From Choanephora cucurbitarum (lineage: Eukaryota > Mucoromycota > Mucoromycetes > Mucorales > Choanephoraceae): 64,000 nucleotides of DNA. The translations under genes were made by a program, and so were the position numbers. The notes beneath the pieces are model-generated. The model worked only from the letters and a program-made list of their open reading frames with translations. It was not told where the DNA came from and did not search any database. Of this stretch, positions 35,492-47,662 are shown one piece after another (the first letter of the stretch is position 1; each line of letters starts with the position of its first letter). Where the stretch lies: NCBI GenBank assembly GCA_025331435.1, contig JAIWNI010000054.1, positions 1 through 64,000 on the forward strand, given 5' to 3'.

Positions 35492-35533
35492 AACTCAGTA
35501 AACGCGCTTTCTTTGTTTCTTTTCTTTCTGTTG

Positions 35534-37517
35534 ATGCTTCATGAATTGCTGTTTGTGTTATTAGGATACCCAGGTGATGTTTTTATCGCCTACCCTCCCC
35601 ATCAACCTACTACATTTGCTATTCCTTCCTCATTTCCTCTCTTACACCCCTCAGAACGACAATGTCTTGATCGACTTGGCCAGCTAGGCTGGACCTACCT
35701 TCAGATCTATCAGTTCATTCAACGCACTCAACACAAGGGTGCTTATGTTCAGGCATGTGTCCAATGTCTTGACAACACCCTTAACGATTATCGTCAAACC
35801 ATACTTCAGATGGAGACACGCATTCTAAATAAACAGGACGATTTTGGCCAGGGAATCGTACCGTTATCGTTAATCACTGCTCAACTAGCTGATTGGGAAT
35901 TGTTGTTACCAGCGCTTATAGGATTGATCGATCGACTTGAACAACATCCCGAGCAATACCATGGCTGCAAATTGTTTCAGTTACTGATGGATCAAGCCAA
36001 GACGGGCATGGCTCCATTGCGTACTGTGTTAGATAAGATGATCCATCAGCTTCATGCCGTTCTCTATCGTCAACTGACAGCCTGGATAATCTACGGTCAA
36101 TCAGTCGATCCAGATCACGAATTCTTTATTGTGCCATCCAGCGAAGAAAAAGGACGATGGCAACTTTATGTGATCGATGCTGATTTTATTCCTCCTCATC
36201 TGACACATGCCTTGGCTGAATCGATCTTGTTTATCGGAAAGGCGATCGCCACTGTACATGCGATGGACCGACTGTCGTTTCAGCAAAACCTTAAGATACC
36301 CACGAATATGCGTCAACATCACCTCCAACTGTTGAATACATTATACCAACCTCATACTTCTCCTTGGATTCAGTATCCTCAACAACTGACTCAGGTTGTG
36401 CATCAGATTCGACGGTCGACAGCTGATTGGTTATTCAGCCAAGTGTTAGTAGGAGACCATGGTCTTCATGCATACCTAAAAGCCTTTCGTCATGTGTTCC
36501 TCTTGGATTATGGTGACTTTGCCACACACTTTATAGATGAATGTCTCCTTTGGCGACGTCGATCCATTGACACAACAGAGGCAACAGGCCGAACCACTCT
36601 TCTGTTCCATACACAAGAAATCAATGCTTTACTGATCAAAGCTTCCGTAGGCACAGAGGCAGAGGATCAGCTGGATGGATTTCATCTGTTATTAGAGAAG
36701 ACAGAGGAATATCCCTTTGCCGACTTGTTATTGAAGCATTTACCGATGGTCATGACATTTGATCTAGCATGGCCTATTGATTTATTTATCAGTCCGTCAG
36801 ATCTAAAGCAATACAGTCATCTATGGTCCTTTTTGATCAGTCTGAAGGCAACGCAGATGGCTCTCAGTAATCTATGGAAGTTACTGAGGGAAGGGATGGG
36901 TCAAGATGAGCAAGCTGTCTGGCAATTGCGTTCTCAAATGTTGTTCTGGGTGGATACGTTCTGGAGTCATATTCAGATCTATGTGATTGATGCACATTAC
37001 CAACAACTGATTGAGGCGACTTCTTCGGATCAGCAGAGAGCATGGGCTTCCAATAAACATGATTTCGAAACCATTCAAGCTGCACATACTCAATTCTTGA
37101 CACATACCATGCGAGGCTGTCTTCTTTGGTCTCATCAGTGCGTCAAGACACTACATGGTATTATTAAGACGTGTCTTGATTTCTGTCAATTTATGGAGCG
37201 AATGGCTGAAGAAGGCGAATGGAAGCCAAATCATCAAAAGAAACGCAAGACTGCCAGTGAGATTGTTCAACAATGGACTCAAACAGATGAAAGGCCATGG
37301 ATTGATCATGTAAAACAGTTACAAGAGGTAGCCTATGAAGTCAAAAAAAGAAGAAGAAGAGAGGTATTAACCTTTAACTTTTCTTTAGACATTTCATCAT
37401 CAGACACAACACTTTTTTGCATTGGCTTCAAATCAACAACCTGAAGCTAAATCAAGTGGACAAATTGATGCTTTATTGATGCAGCTTGATTTTAATGGTT
37501 GGTTCTCAAAATCATAA
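35534..37517 (+). CDS. GCP4: Gamma-tubulin complex component 4
   Basis: Two exons: 35534-37327 and 37389-37517; about 640 residues (human GCP4 667). The start MLHELLFVLLGYPGDVF is the GCP4 signature. GRIP1 and GRIP2 regions follow: YRQTILQMETRILNKQD, ILFIGKAIATVHAMD, LKAFRHVFLLDYGDFATHFID, WPIDLFISPSDLKQYSHLWSF, and the end LLMQLDFNGWFSKS. GCP4 is part of the ring complex that nucleates microtubules at spindle pole bodies. Choosing the donor at 37328 gives a 61-nt intron; the stronger-looking donor at 37364 would give only 25 nt. The budding-yeast core complex lacks GCP4, so its presence fits an early-diverging fungus. Confidence 0.93.
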
Positions 37518-38365
37518 TCTTTCAGTTTGCACCTCTTTCACAATAATAAAATAGCACTTAATTGAAGTTCTGAGAGGGCTTTCTTTTTTATATGATAAAG
37601 ATAGAGTAAGCTAAACGAAAAGCTTACTATGTAAGTATTGCATCTCATACTGCAGGTCTGAGAATGAGTGAAGCGATTTATTCCATTGAGCAATACACAT
37701 CTTCCTTTAATGCTGACGACACAATATGCTTTCTTTGTGTATCAAATAAAGATCTATGGCCAAAGAAAGAAAAGAGGTATCAAATTTGAACCATCATCAG
37801 TAACTCAAAGAAACACTTGGCTCATTTGAACCGATTTTATGAACATGTTTTTTTTTGAAAAGAAGTTGATGATGTTGCAATCAATTTTCATGGGTGAGTT
37901 AAGATCTATGAGTGACGAATTATAATGTTAATTCATTTCTAGTCTTGAATATTTGGGTATCATTTAAAACAGTGAAAACATAGGAAGCAATCAGAGTTGA
38001 GCAACATGCCTGAAAGATTTGACATAAGCTACTAATCAGCTATTAAAGAGAAGTAAGTAAGACGTTTCTTCCAAATGTGGCTCTTATGACAAGGAGTTGT
38101 TTGACTCATTGGTAAGCTGGTAGAAAAAAACTGGATTGCGACTAACACCTATCATAGAATGAAGCTATCATATTCCAATATTTCTTTTATCAGTTGATGG
38201 TGTAGCAATTGATTATCTCAAAAAAAAAGATGGTTGATATTGTATCTCTACGGTTTTGAGTGAGTTGCTTTGATGAGTAACGGTTATTTATTTAACCTTT
38301 TTCTTTAAATTTTTGTCATCATTTAAGAATGCTTCAATTCATTCTTTTGATCTATTCTGTTTGTC
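37518..38365. other. Intergenic
   Basis: About 850 bp of AT-rich DNA between two plus-strand genes. No coding frame, repeat or structured element stands out. Confidence 0.5.
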
Positions 38366-38869
38366 ATGAGGCTGTCTGTTCTGATCGCGCTTTTCTTCTT
38401 CTTGCTCTTCATGGGCATCTTAGGGTTTGCGCCAGTGCACCTGTCTGAACATATCAATGACAAAGTGCTTCACTTCTTTGTCTTTTTCATCCTTTCCATG
38501 CTTCTTTATTTTTTGTGGGATTTATCCATCAAATTGAATACCATCCTGGCTTCATCCATTCTCATCATTATTGCAACCGGAAGCGAGCTCATACAAGGTC
38601 TTCTGCCTGTAAAGAAAGAGAAAAAGAACCACAACTAGAAATGCGTAATAACTTTCTTGTTTTGTTGCTTGCCATAGTACCGAACGTTTGATCTGTATGA
38701 CATTCTATCTAATATATTAGGAGGTCTTCTCGGCGTCTCTTTGTCTGCTCTCTCTCAGTATACTTTGACGCAGTACAGAGTGAAGAAACGAATGTCTGGA
38801 GGCAGAAAAGAAGCCGAATCTCAGATGGCCTTGATGGATTTTACTGAAGATGATGAGGAGTTTGTTTGA
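38366..38869 (+). CDS. VanZ-like membrane protein
   Basis: Two exons: 38366-38608 and 38678-38869; about 144 residues. Three hydrophobic segments (LIALFFFLLFMGILGFAP, LHFFVFFILSMLLYFLW, NTILASSILIIIATGSELIQ) and a fourth around NILGGLLGVSLSAL form the small VanZ-like domain, with the family's DKxxHFxxF and ELIQ...DxxxNxxGxxxG pattern (NDKVLHFFVF, FDLYDILSNILGG). The family is widespread but without a settled biochemical role in fungi. The tail is charged and acidic. Confidence 0.78.
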
Positions 38870-39233
38870 GGAAGAATGACAGACAGTCCATTGCAAATCA
38901 CATTCAACAGAATAAATTAGTGAGAACAACTACATTTTAAGTGAAGTAAAAAAAAAGAAAGAGTTTGAGTGAGTGACAGAAGGATGATGACTGGCCTACA
39001 CTACTTTAGTACGCAACAAGCAACAAGACAACAGTAGCGTAGGTTAAAAGTGATGAATGTTTTATCTAAAGCATGATAAAGAGATGTGCTTCATAATTGC
39101 TAAGCTTTTTTATTATTATTATCATTAGTATAAAGGAATTTGAGACAAGTCTATTCTTTTTGATGGTAATTGATTTAAACTTAAAAGACAATATGTGCTG
39201 CAACGATACGCTGTAATTCCTATTGTCATCATG
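38870..39233. other. Intergenic, convergent 3' ends
   Basis: 364 bp between the VanZ-like gene and the minus-strand SH3/RA gene, likely both 3' UTRs. No further feature seen. Confidence 0.5.
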
Positions 39234-42200
39234 TTAATAAGAGTCAAACATAACATACTTGTCACTTACTTCATCATCTACTGCTTGCTTTTTATTAGAT
39301 AGGCCATGTTTGATGGTACTTTTTGAAAGACTTTCATTTGTTGCGATAGACTGCTTAGATGGAACCATACGTAGTTCCGTCTGTCCTCCTGTATGACTAC
39401 TAGTATGGCTACTACTAGCGCTACTACTGCTACTGTTACTACTACTAGCACTACTACTAGTACTATACGAAGACGATGATGCAATAAGAGTGGCAGAAGA
39501 GTCTTCTTGCTCTACCTTTACTGCTGTCTGCTTTGCAATTGGTGTTGGTGGTGGTGGTGATGATGGTGATGATAGATGGTTGACTATAGAAGATGTCTCG
39601 TATTGAGTGGATTCTTGTTGCTTCTTCTCTTGCTTACGCACTTTGGCGAAAGAAGATTCAGGGCGATTCCATGGATGGAACTCATAACCTCCTTCTTCTT
39701 CCCATTGTGTGTTTTCCTTTGAAGTCAAGAAGTCAATGCCATGAGCTACCAGTAGAAACAAATCATCTAGATCAGTGTGAGGCATTGGATGCAACGAAGA
39801 GGGCTCATCTGAAAGAGGTAGAGACTGGCTTGCAGGAGATTTGACTTGGCTGTCTACATCTGCCAGTGCTTCACTTGGTTTGCTTGAGTTATTGACATGC
39901 TGAACATTTGTATTACTGATTTGTAAGTGATGACTAGATGCACTTGGCCGAAGCGAAACAGATGGTGTGGTGGGTGCAACGGGCTCTGTGTGTTGTTGTT
40001 CCTGCTGTTCTTCGTGATGTGGATAATACATCTCTTCAGCATCAGAGTCATCCTCCGTACTTTGAAATGCATGGCTAGTAGCTGCAGCAATCTCTTCAGG
40101 ACTAACAGAGGAAGTGGCTGTATCAAATGAAGCAATCGAGCCTTGTCTTGTAACTCGGTTCGATGGCTGGCTGTCGTCCTGAAAGACATCAACCTCCTCC
40201 TCTTCCTCATCATCCTCAACCTCTTCTAAAGTAGTAGGAGTGGTATTGTCTGTGGATTGACTTTGCAAAGTATTTTGCGAGTATGTATTTGAGTGGTTAG
40301 TCGGATGTGGTTTAGGTAATGTGCTTGGGGTAGGAGGAAGAGGTGTGGATGGTGCTGAGATCGAGTCCAGATCAGAAGTACTGTTGACAGAAGGAGGTAG
40401 GACAACATCTGGGTTATTGTATGGTATCATGACTGACATAGAAGTAGGCGTAGAGGCTGGTGTGATGGTAGGTGAAGGTGTAGCAACAGGTGTGAAGGCT
40501 GGCATTGGTTGCGTCAAAGTGTGAAGCTGTTGTTGTTGCTGTTTTTTGGTAACTGAAGAAGAGGACGATCCCCAGCCTACAAACCGTTTGAATTGTTGTC
40601 TTAGACTTTCCTTCTTTCTACTATCTTGTTTCAAGTCGGTCTCCATCTGATCAGAAAATTGCTTATTGGAAGAAAAGGATGAAGAAGTAAAAGGCGATGG
40701 CTGTTGTGTGTTATTTAGACTATTCAGTTGTCTCCTGTCTTGCTCCGTTAAACGTGTTGGGGACTCTGCTATAATTGGACTAGCAGCATTAGGACGGCGC
40801 TCGTTAAAAGGGGTGTTCTCCATTAAGATATCCAATATACTCGGCCGTCTCTCGGTTGAATAGTCATCTAATTTAATTTCAGTCGATTTGCGCCCTTTAC
40901 GCAAGACAAACAGAAGATCGCTCGTGATGGGCCCAACATAAGAGGATGCTTGTTGCTGTTGAAAAAGAACAGTTGACATGAACTCATTTGGTTCTAACTC
41001 GACCTCTATCATCTAACAATCAATATTTTGTAACTCCTTTTGATCCTCTCCTCTTTTGTTATAAATGTGTCTCTATCGCCATTCTCCTTTCTTCAATTTA
41101 TAACCTCCCTCTTCTCTGTTGATTCCCCTCCTTTTTTTTATCTAGTGTTTATTACCTTGATGATTGCCTCGAACAAACATTTTGTAGTGGATCAACTGAC
41201 GCTTTCCATTTTTCTTACTGTCTACTGCAAAGCCTGAAGCCCGTGCATCAGGTATATGAAACTTTTCGAGAGCCAAATGAATCACATCGCCTATACGAGA
41301 ATCTTGCCTTACTGGAATGATTTTATCAATTCGATCAATCTCAGTCTTCTTCTTTTGATGGTCTGGATAAAGCGAGACTTTGATGTACACAAGACCTTCT
41401 CGCTCATCTGCTCGTTTAATTCTACGGTGAAGATAGAAGCGAATAACGGAATCTTCATCAAAGCTTGTCTGTTCATAGTTACTGAAACTGCTGGATCGAG
41501 GGCGCCGCTGGGCTGGCTGAGACAGTCGGTGTATATGAGATAATGAGGGCATGGGCGTCGTTAATGAATCGGTCAATGTTTTGAAAATAGAATAGGGTTT
41601 ATCTTGAACAGATAGTATATAGTCATCTAAAGACGGGTTGGGCTTAGCTCATTTTGGAAAGCGCAATGTACAATCACCTTACCACCATCTGTTCCTTGCA
41701 CAGCTAAATAATATTCAATTGTAGCTTCATTAATCAATTGAGAGGATTGTAATCCAAATTTATTGATAGCAGATTGAAGCAATTCTTCAGCTGTCGTTGC
41801 TGGACGAATTGAGACAGTATGAAACAATGGTCCTTGTCCAATATTGCCTGCAAATACACGGAGTGACATGCTTTGGTGTTGCTGCTCCTCTTGTGCTGAA
41901 TAGGCTTCCACTGTGATCTGACCTTCTTCTTCAATCATGGCTTTTTCAGAAATAGGTGTTTCGCACCATTCCTCATCATGTTCTTCTTCCTCTTCTTCTT
42001 CTTCTTCAAAGACTTGTCCGTCTTCTATTATGTCTTCATATTCCTCAATAAAGTGTTCCAACTCATCAGGATCAATCTCAGATTCTACTTCATAATAAAG
42101 CACAGTGTACAAGGACTCATCTGCAATCGTGACCTGACGTGATGAAGTTGAGTAATAAGTGTCGTTTAGTTCATTGGCTGAAGGGGATGTGATTTCAATA

Positions 42201-42610
42201 TTTCGATGTTTATTGAGTCGAGCTAATCGTTCATAAGGCGTCTAAATTCAACTCTGAAATTGAGTTTTAAGCTCATGCTTGTTTGATTTGCAGTATACCT
42301 CTATATTTTCAGCCGGAATGTACCCTATTTCGCGGGATTTGATGACCTCCACTAACCACCAATAGATATTTGTATCTTCCATCAAAACAAGTGCATCACC
42401 CTTCATGACAGATGCTTGGCCTTCTACAGTTGCAGCAAATGTGTGCAATGCGTATACTAAATCAAAATCAATATCCTCATCTGGTATGCTAGGGGAAGAA
42501 GAAAGAGAAGATGTATCGTCCATTGTTTGATCTTCAGGTGCTTGGTCTTCTTCGTCTACCTCGTCCAGTCTTTCCGAATCAAATGACATTGAAAAATAGC
42601 GGGTTGTCAT
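39234..42610 (-). CDS. SH3 and double Ras-association domain scaffold protein
   Basis: Four exons on the minus strand: 42610-42299, 42241-41683, 41626-41156, 41005-39234; about 1037 residues. The order is an acidic start, an SH3 domain at about residues 45-108 (LVYALHTFAATVEGQ, GDALVLMED, WWLVEVI, IGYIPAENIE), the segment TPYERLARLNKHRNIE that follows the SH3 directly, a Glu-rich stretch, and two ubiquitin-fold Ras-association-like regions (about 226-300 from SLRVFAGNIGQG, and 348-440 from VIRFYLHRRIKRADE). The last 590 residues are a Ser/Thr/Pro/Gln-rich tail, probably unfolded. By architecture it should link small GTPases to SH3 partners in cortical polarity. I cannot assign a named orthologue. 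The acceptor at 41005 is chosen to keep the frame. Confidence 0.8.
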
Positions 42611-43066
42611 AATAGGAGAAGACGACTTTATTATAGGGAGATTTCTTTTTATTTTAAGGGATTCCTTTTTTTTTTGTTTGAAAGAAAGAAAAGAGAAAGA
42701 AAAAGAGAAAAGAGAGAGAGAGGTATTGTTGTATAGCTACTATACACTTATTCTCATGTTTGCTCCTTCTTTTTCAAAAGAAAGTTTTATGGGAAAAAGG
42801 GGAGAAAGGGGAGAAAGAAGAGAGAGAGAGAGGAAGGTAAGAAAAGGACCGCATAGGCACGTTGCTACAAAAATAAGGGGAAGTAAAGAAAAAAAAAGAC
42901 CTTAAGAGAAGAATGAGGAGAACTTGCGCATATTTTTTGAAAGAAACCGCTTATTCTTCTTCTTCTTCTTCACTGGTTGACTAAATAGACAATCAATAAT
43001 ACAGATCTCTCGTTTTATGTATACCTGCACACACACACACACACACATATTTATATACACAGTAAC
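42611..43066. other. Intergenic, purine-rich
   Basis: About 450 bp that contains a long GA-rich tract (42678-42900, plus strand), probably promoter and 5' UTR of the SH3/RA gene as a pyrimidine tract on its coding strand, and a CA repeat (43028-43047) downstream of the Csc1-like gene. No gene seen. Confidence 0.5.
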
Positions 43067-46000
43067 TTACTTTGATAGTTGAGAAGATATTGAGGTTGCT
43101 CCATAAGATTGACTCAATAAATTCTTTGATAATCGACGTTCTGGGTGATGATAATAAGTGCCTACATTGTCTTCTTCTTCCTCTTGATCTGTGTTTCCTC
43201 CTTCTACGTCGTCATCGATAGGCATAGATACTATTGAATCTGCCTCATTCACAACGGAACGACTAACAGCTCCTTCAGAATGAGGTAGCAAAGGCTGGGT
43301 TTCTTATATAAACAACACATCAGTAATGATTTCTTTTGTGAATGTAAGCATATTTTACCTCTGGGTATGATAATAGGTTGCTGCTTATCCGCCATGACAG
43401 TAGAAGAACTGAATGAATTGAACGAAGAAGAATGACTGATGCTGGTTGAATGGTTCATGATGGCCCTATTGTTCTCGCTACCAGCTTTCACAGGTAGCCA
43501 TAGTTGAGGCAAGACGCCTAATAATGCAGGGTGTCCGTATTGTTTCATCCCTGTATTTAAGATGCCATTCAATAATGTCATAGGAGGTTCTCTAAAGTCT
43601 GTAAATTTGCGTGGATCTGCCACATAGTCATCTTCATCTAGAACAGTGCGTCGCTTTCTAATACGTCTTATGATCATTGTATTGTTGTTGCTAGATTCAG
43701 CACTATGAACATCAGGCACCATTGCTTGAGATGCTGGCGGATGAGGATTAGTTAGTTCTGTTGGACTTTCAGATACGACTGACTGTTGTTGTTGTAGTTG
43801 TGGTTGTTGCTGTAGTTGTAGTTGTGGTTGTTGCTGTTGCGGTTGTTGCTGTTGCTGTTGCTGTTGCTGTTGTTGTTGTGGTTGTGGTTGTGGTTGTGGT
43901 TGTGGTTGTGGTTGTGGTTGTGGTTGTTGTTGCTGCTGCTGTTGTTGTTGATGCTGATGCAACATCTGTCCTTCCAATGCAATGGTCTTCATAGGACCTA
44001 ACTTTTCTGCCAATAATTTCAAAGGCAAGAATTGAGTACTGCGCTGATATGCTCTATCCATCATGAATTTATAGGCAATGGTCATAATAACCAAAGGAAG
44101 ACAAAGCGCAGCCATAGGATAAGACTTGTTGAGCGTAAACAAACCAGCGGATGTCAGTTCAAAGATAAGTAGACCAATGATGATACGAGTAAAAACAAGT
44201 GGCCACATGCGTCCTGCTACTTCATAAGAATGGAAATAAACATACAAAAGCTGGTATTTGTAAACAAGATAGGACATGGCAAAATAGATCACACCGAATA
44301 CCAGGATAAGAGGAGAGATGGTGGAATAGACCAAGACAACAACAAACATAAATACGGGCACTGGATAGCCCCATCCAAAATTATACATACGAGGCGCAGA
44401 TACCTCAGCATAATCTCGAGGTGTCTTACAAAGAAAAGTACGGTAGAATTGTTGAACAATAATGGGACCAATCTGAAGCAGCTGAATTGGACAGCTTATT
44501 TATAGAGTTAATAACACTCATTGAGTTAGTGTCATTTAGTTCACTTACAGCATGATACCTTGAAGGACTGCATAATTGATATAAAAAGGTGCTACTTCGG
44601 GTAACTTGGAAGCAAAGATATTGGCAATCTTAATTGGATCTTCAAAGATATCCTTTTGAGACTTGAATAGTGTACTTGTGACCGTAATAAATAGCAAAAC
44701 GTTTGCAAACAAGAAAAAGAACTGCCTAACATAGTTTGTATCAATACAAGAAGTCAGTAAGCAAAATTACAGAATTAAGAAAAAAACTCACTTGGCAAAA
44801 CAAGACTCTTCGGCTTCACTGCGAGTTGTAAAACCTTCAATCACACTGAGACTGTTAAAGATAAGTGGCAGAATGGAGAAGAAGATGACAACACCGAGGG
44901 TGGGTATGAAACCAGCTACAATCTGGTTGATGATCTTGTTCTTCTCGGCAAGCTTTAAGAGCCATGGAAAATAAGCCTTAAGAGATTTGGTAGATGTCAA
45001 TGCAGATAGATAATTACAAGGAATAGTCCATGAAAACACAAGGAAAAGCAAGACAAACATGATCAGAAACTTTCGAATGACACGTTCTCGTCCATGCATA
45101 GCGATATTCTCCCAAAGTACATCTCGAGGCTCAGGTGCCAATTGAGCACGTAGACGAAATGGAGTAGAATCAATCAAGACTTGAGACGCAACATAGGCGC
45201 TGATAGTTTCTTCAAATGTCACAAATCCTACACTAGTCGGTAAGAATTTGCCTACTTTTCGAGCCTTCACAACCAATTCATCCACTTCATCAAATTGTTC
45301 TGTATAATAGTCGATAGCATCCATCTTAGATCCCCATAAATAACCCTGGCGAGCAATCGGTCTCTCGCGTGATTTGAGGAAATGGGGTAATTCAGCCTCA
45401 TCTGTGCGCTGTGCTTCTCTTGCATCTTGATAATTCAGAATCTCTTCTGGGTCATAAGAAGGATCTTCTACTGGATTACCTAAATAGCTGGCATAGGCTG
45501 TCTCAAGCTGCCTTAGATGCTGGGTACGTTCTTTAATAAATTCTAACAAGCGCTCTACATGTCGAATCAGATGTACTGACTGAACTACGCCAATGCCTAG
45601 CTTTTCGAAATAGTCTGCCAATCTGCGATCTGATCGAAGGTGTGGAGGAATACCAGTGATCAGCAAGGTGCGAGAAGATAAGGTCCTTGCCTTACGCAGC
45701 AAAAACTCTCGTCGAATGCGTACATAATCACGGTAATTGAGAAAAGTGAAGTAAAAAGTAGCAAACACAAACAAGTAAGTGAAGAACAAATAGACCCAGA
45801 GAAATGAAACTGAATGTGCGTTGAAATTGGTACCCAATCGTGTTGCAAAAAATTCTTGATGTTGTTCAGATAAACTATAGAGTGTATTGTTGGGTTGTTC
45901 TGGTAAGGTACCATTTGCAAAATTGCCACCCATCCTACTGATTGGATAGAGAACAACTGTGCCAAAGAAACCACAAAAACCAAATAGTTTGACACTCATC

Positions 46001-46553
46001 AAGAGAAATTGAAGCATCTAAACAAGGTAGCTAAGTTAAAGGTTACTATGTTTTGCTTTAGAAATTACCACAACTGCATCTAAGCCAACTTTCTCCATGA
46101 CTACCGAGTTGGGTGTCTTCAAGAGTGGAATGATCCAACCAAATAAAGTAGCGGGTAACTCTTCAGGTGCATGTCTATTAGGATATACATTAGTCATTAA
46201 ATAGGTTGCGAATACGCTATCGCAATATTTACTTTCGCATCCGAAGTCTGGGGGAATAAATAGTAGTCCATCTAATCAGGTGTGAGTAAGCCTTTATGTC
46301 ATTCAGACAAACAAATCTATCTCTCTCTTTCTTACCTAACGCGCAAAAAGCAAAAAAGTAGAAAGCAGACAAATCCTACACTTGTACAGAGAATAAGTTG
46401 CGTTGCAAAACCTGTAGGTGATTTAGAGGTTTGCGCAGGTGATCCAGGCAATGGCTCTTCATCTTCACATAGAAATTTAAAGATCCATATACAAGGAAAA
46501 CCTGTTACTGTAGAAGTAGAGGCATTAACGCTAGTTGTAGCTAGCTCTTCCAT
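43067..46553 (-). CDS. CSC1: Csc1/OSCA/TMEM63-type mechanosensitive cation channel
   Basis: Seven exons on the minus strand: 46553-46336, 46271-46233, 46174-46069, 46017-44792, 44725-44549, 44494-43359, 43302-43067; about 1045 residues. The N-terminal domain has TMs (ATQLILCTSVGFVCFLLFC) and IYSPRLRMR. A large cytosolic domain follows (RTLLITGIPPHLRSDRRLADYF, VGFVTFEETISAYVASQ), then the multi-TM pore region (YNFGWGYPVPVFMF, PLILVFGVIYFAMSYLVYKY). Family: Ca2+-permeable channels opened by osmotic or mechanical stress. The tail holds a poly-Gln and Gln-Pro repeat. The end is uncertain: a good donor (GTAAGT) overlaps the stop at 43067, so a splice to an exon near 42990 is possible. Confidence 0.9.
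43782..43960. repeat. Trinucleotide and hexanucleotide coding repeat (poly-Gln / Gln-Pro)
   Basis: On the minus strand this is a CAA/CAG run with an internal block of CAACCA hexamers (about 43876-43926), coding poly-Gln broken by seven to eight Gln-Pro pairs. It lies in the cytosolic tail of the Csc1-like channel. Such tracts change length easily by slippage. Confidence 0.9.
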
Positions 46554-47662
46554 AAGAGAGATAAGGAACTATACGAAAATAAATAAAAGAAAAAAAAGGG
46601 TTTTGAGTAAGAGAGAAAAAAATGTCGAGTAAACAGCATGTTGTCATACCTTCTTTTTATGGTAATGGCGATTTTTCATTTTGGGAACGGCGTTTGAAGT
46701 TGTATGCATAAATAAAAAGGTAGAATTTCAAAGTAGTCTTTGAATGGCTCTCATCAATACGAAAGATTATTGAAAACAAACTCTCTTAAAGCAAACAAGG
46801 CTTTCTGAATAGTTCTGTTTATTAGTAGTACTGGTAGATAGAGCATAAGGTCGAGGAAAATGGAGGAGCAAGCCAAATGGGAAAACTGTATGGACTTTAA
46901 CAGCTTTGCACAAACTCAAAGTCAGTTTTTCCTTACAAACATGGTCGAAAAGCGACCGACAACTATCAGAGAGAGAAGCGTTCTAGCAATTGCTAAGGTC
47001 AAAGGCAGATATCGTTTATGCGTCTGTCAATAATAGCAAGAGCTTATTGGCTCTGTTATTGAGCAACCCAACAAAGTAAACAGACTTGTTCGTTGATAGT
47101 AGAAAGAGGAATATGTAACAATAGATTCAGCTTTATTATATGAACGGAAAGTGTTTGGCAGGGTTTCGAAAGCAAAAAGAGCTTCATGAGAAGAATATTG
47201 TTAGGTGATTTATAACTTCTCAGACAAGCCCTTGTTGAAGAAATGCTGCTGCTACTTGTGTGAAGCAAAGAAGGCTTCTTGAGAGAAGTTCACACTATGC
47301 TCTCTGCAAACCAACATTACTATCTGACTGGAAATCAGCTAGTTCAAGTTTTTAGCACCGACAGGAACATCAAATAATGATAATAATTCGTGTGTTTTCC
47401 AGAATTCGATATAAATATGAGGAGCGATTTCACTTCAAATGCCACTAACAGAATTCTAATTCTTTTATTTTAATATATGCTAGCAAAATTGCTTGGATTT
47501 TCATTATGGTATATATATCATGATAAGCAAAATTACCATGTTAGCTGCTTTATTACATTTTTTTATATAAAAATCGATTCAATACAATGGCGTCTTTCTC
47601 TTCTTTAAACAGATAACAGCCTTTCAAATAATAAACTTACAAAAAAAAAGAGGAGAATTCTC
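46554..47662. other. Intergenic
   Basis: About 1.1 kb between the Csc1-like gene and the 3' end of the RhoGEF gene. It should contain the Csc1 promoter on the left. Frames in the middle (46860-47280) are short and match nothing I know. Confidence 0.5.

Noticed and set aside
37364..37388. 25-nt intron in GCP4
   Set aside because: GTATTA...TTTAG is in phase, but an in-phase donor at 37328 gives a normal 61-nt intron and a better match to the GCP4 C-terminus.
43761..43994. Plus-strand poly-Val frame
   Set aside because: It is the antisense of the poly-Gln/Gln-Pro repeat of the Csc1-like gene.
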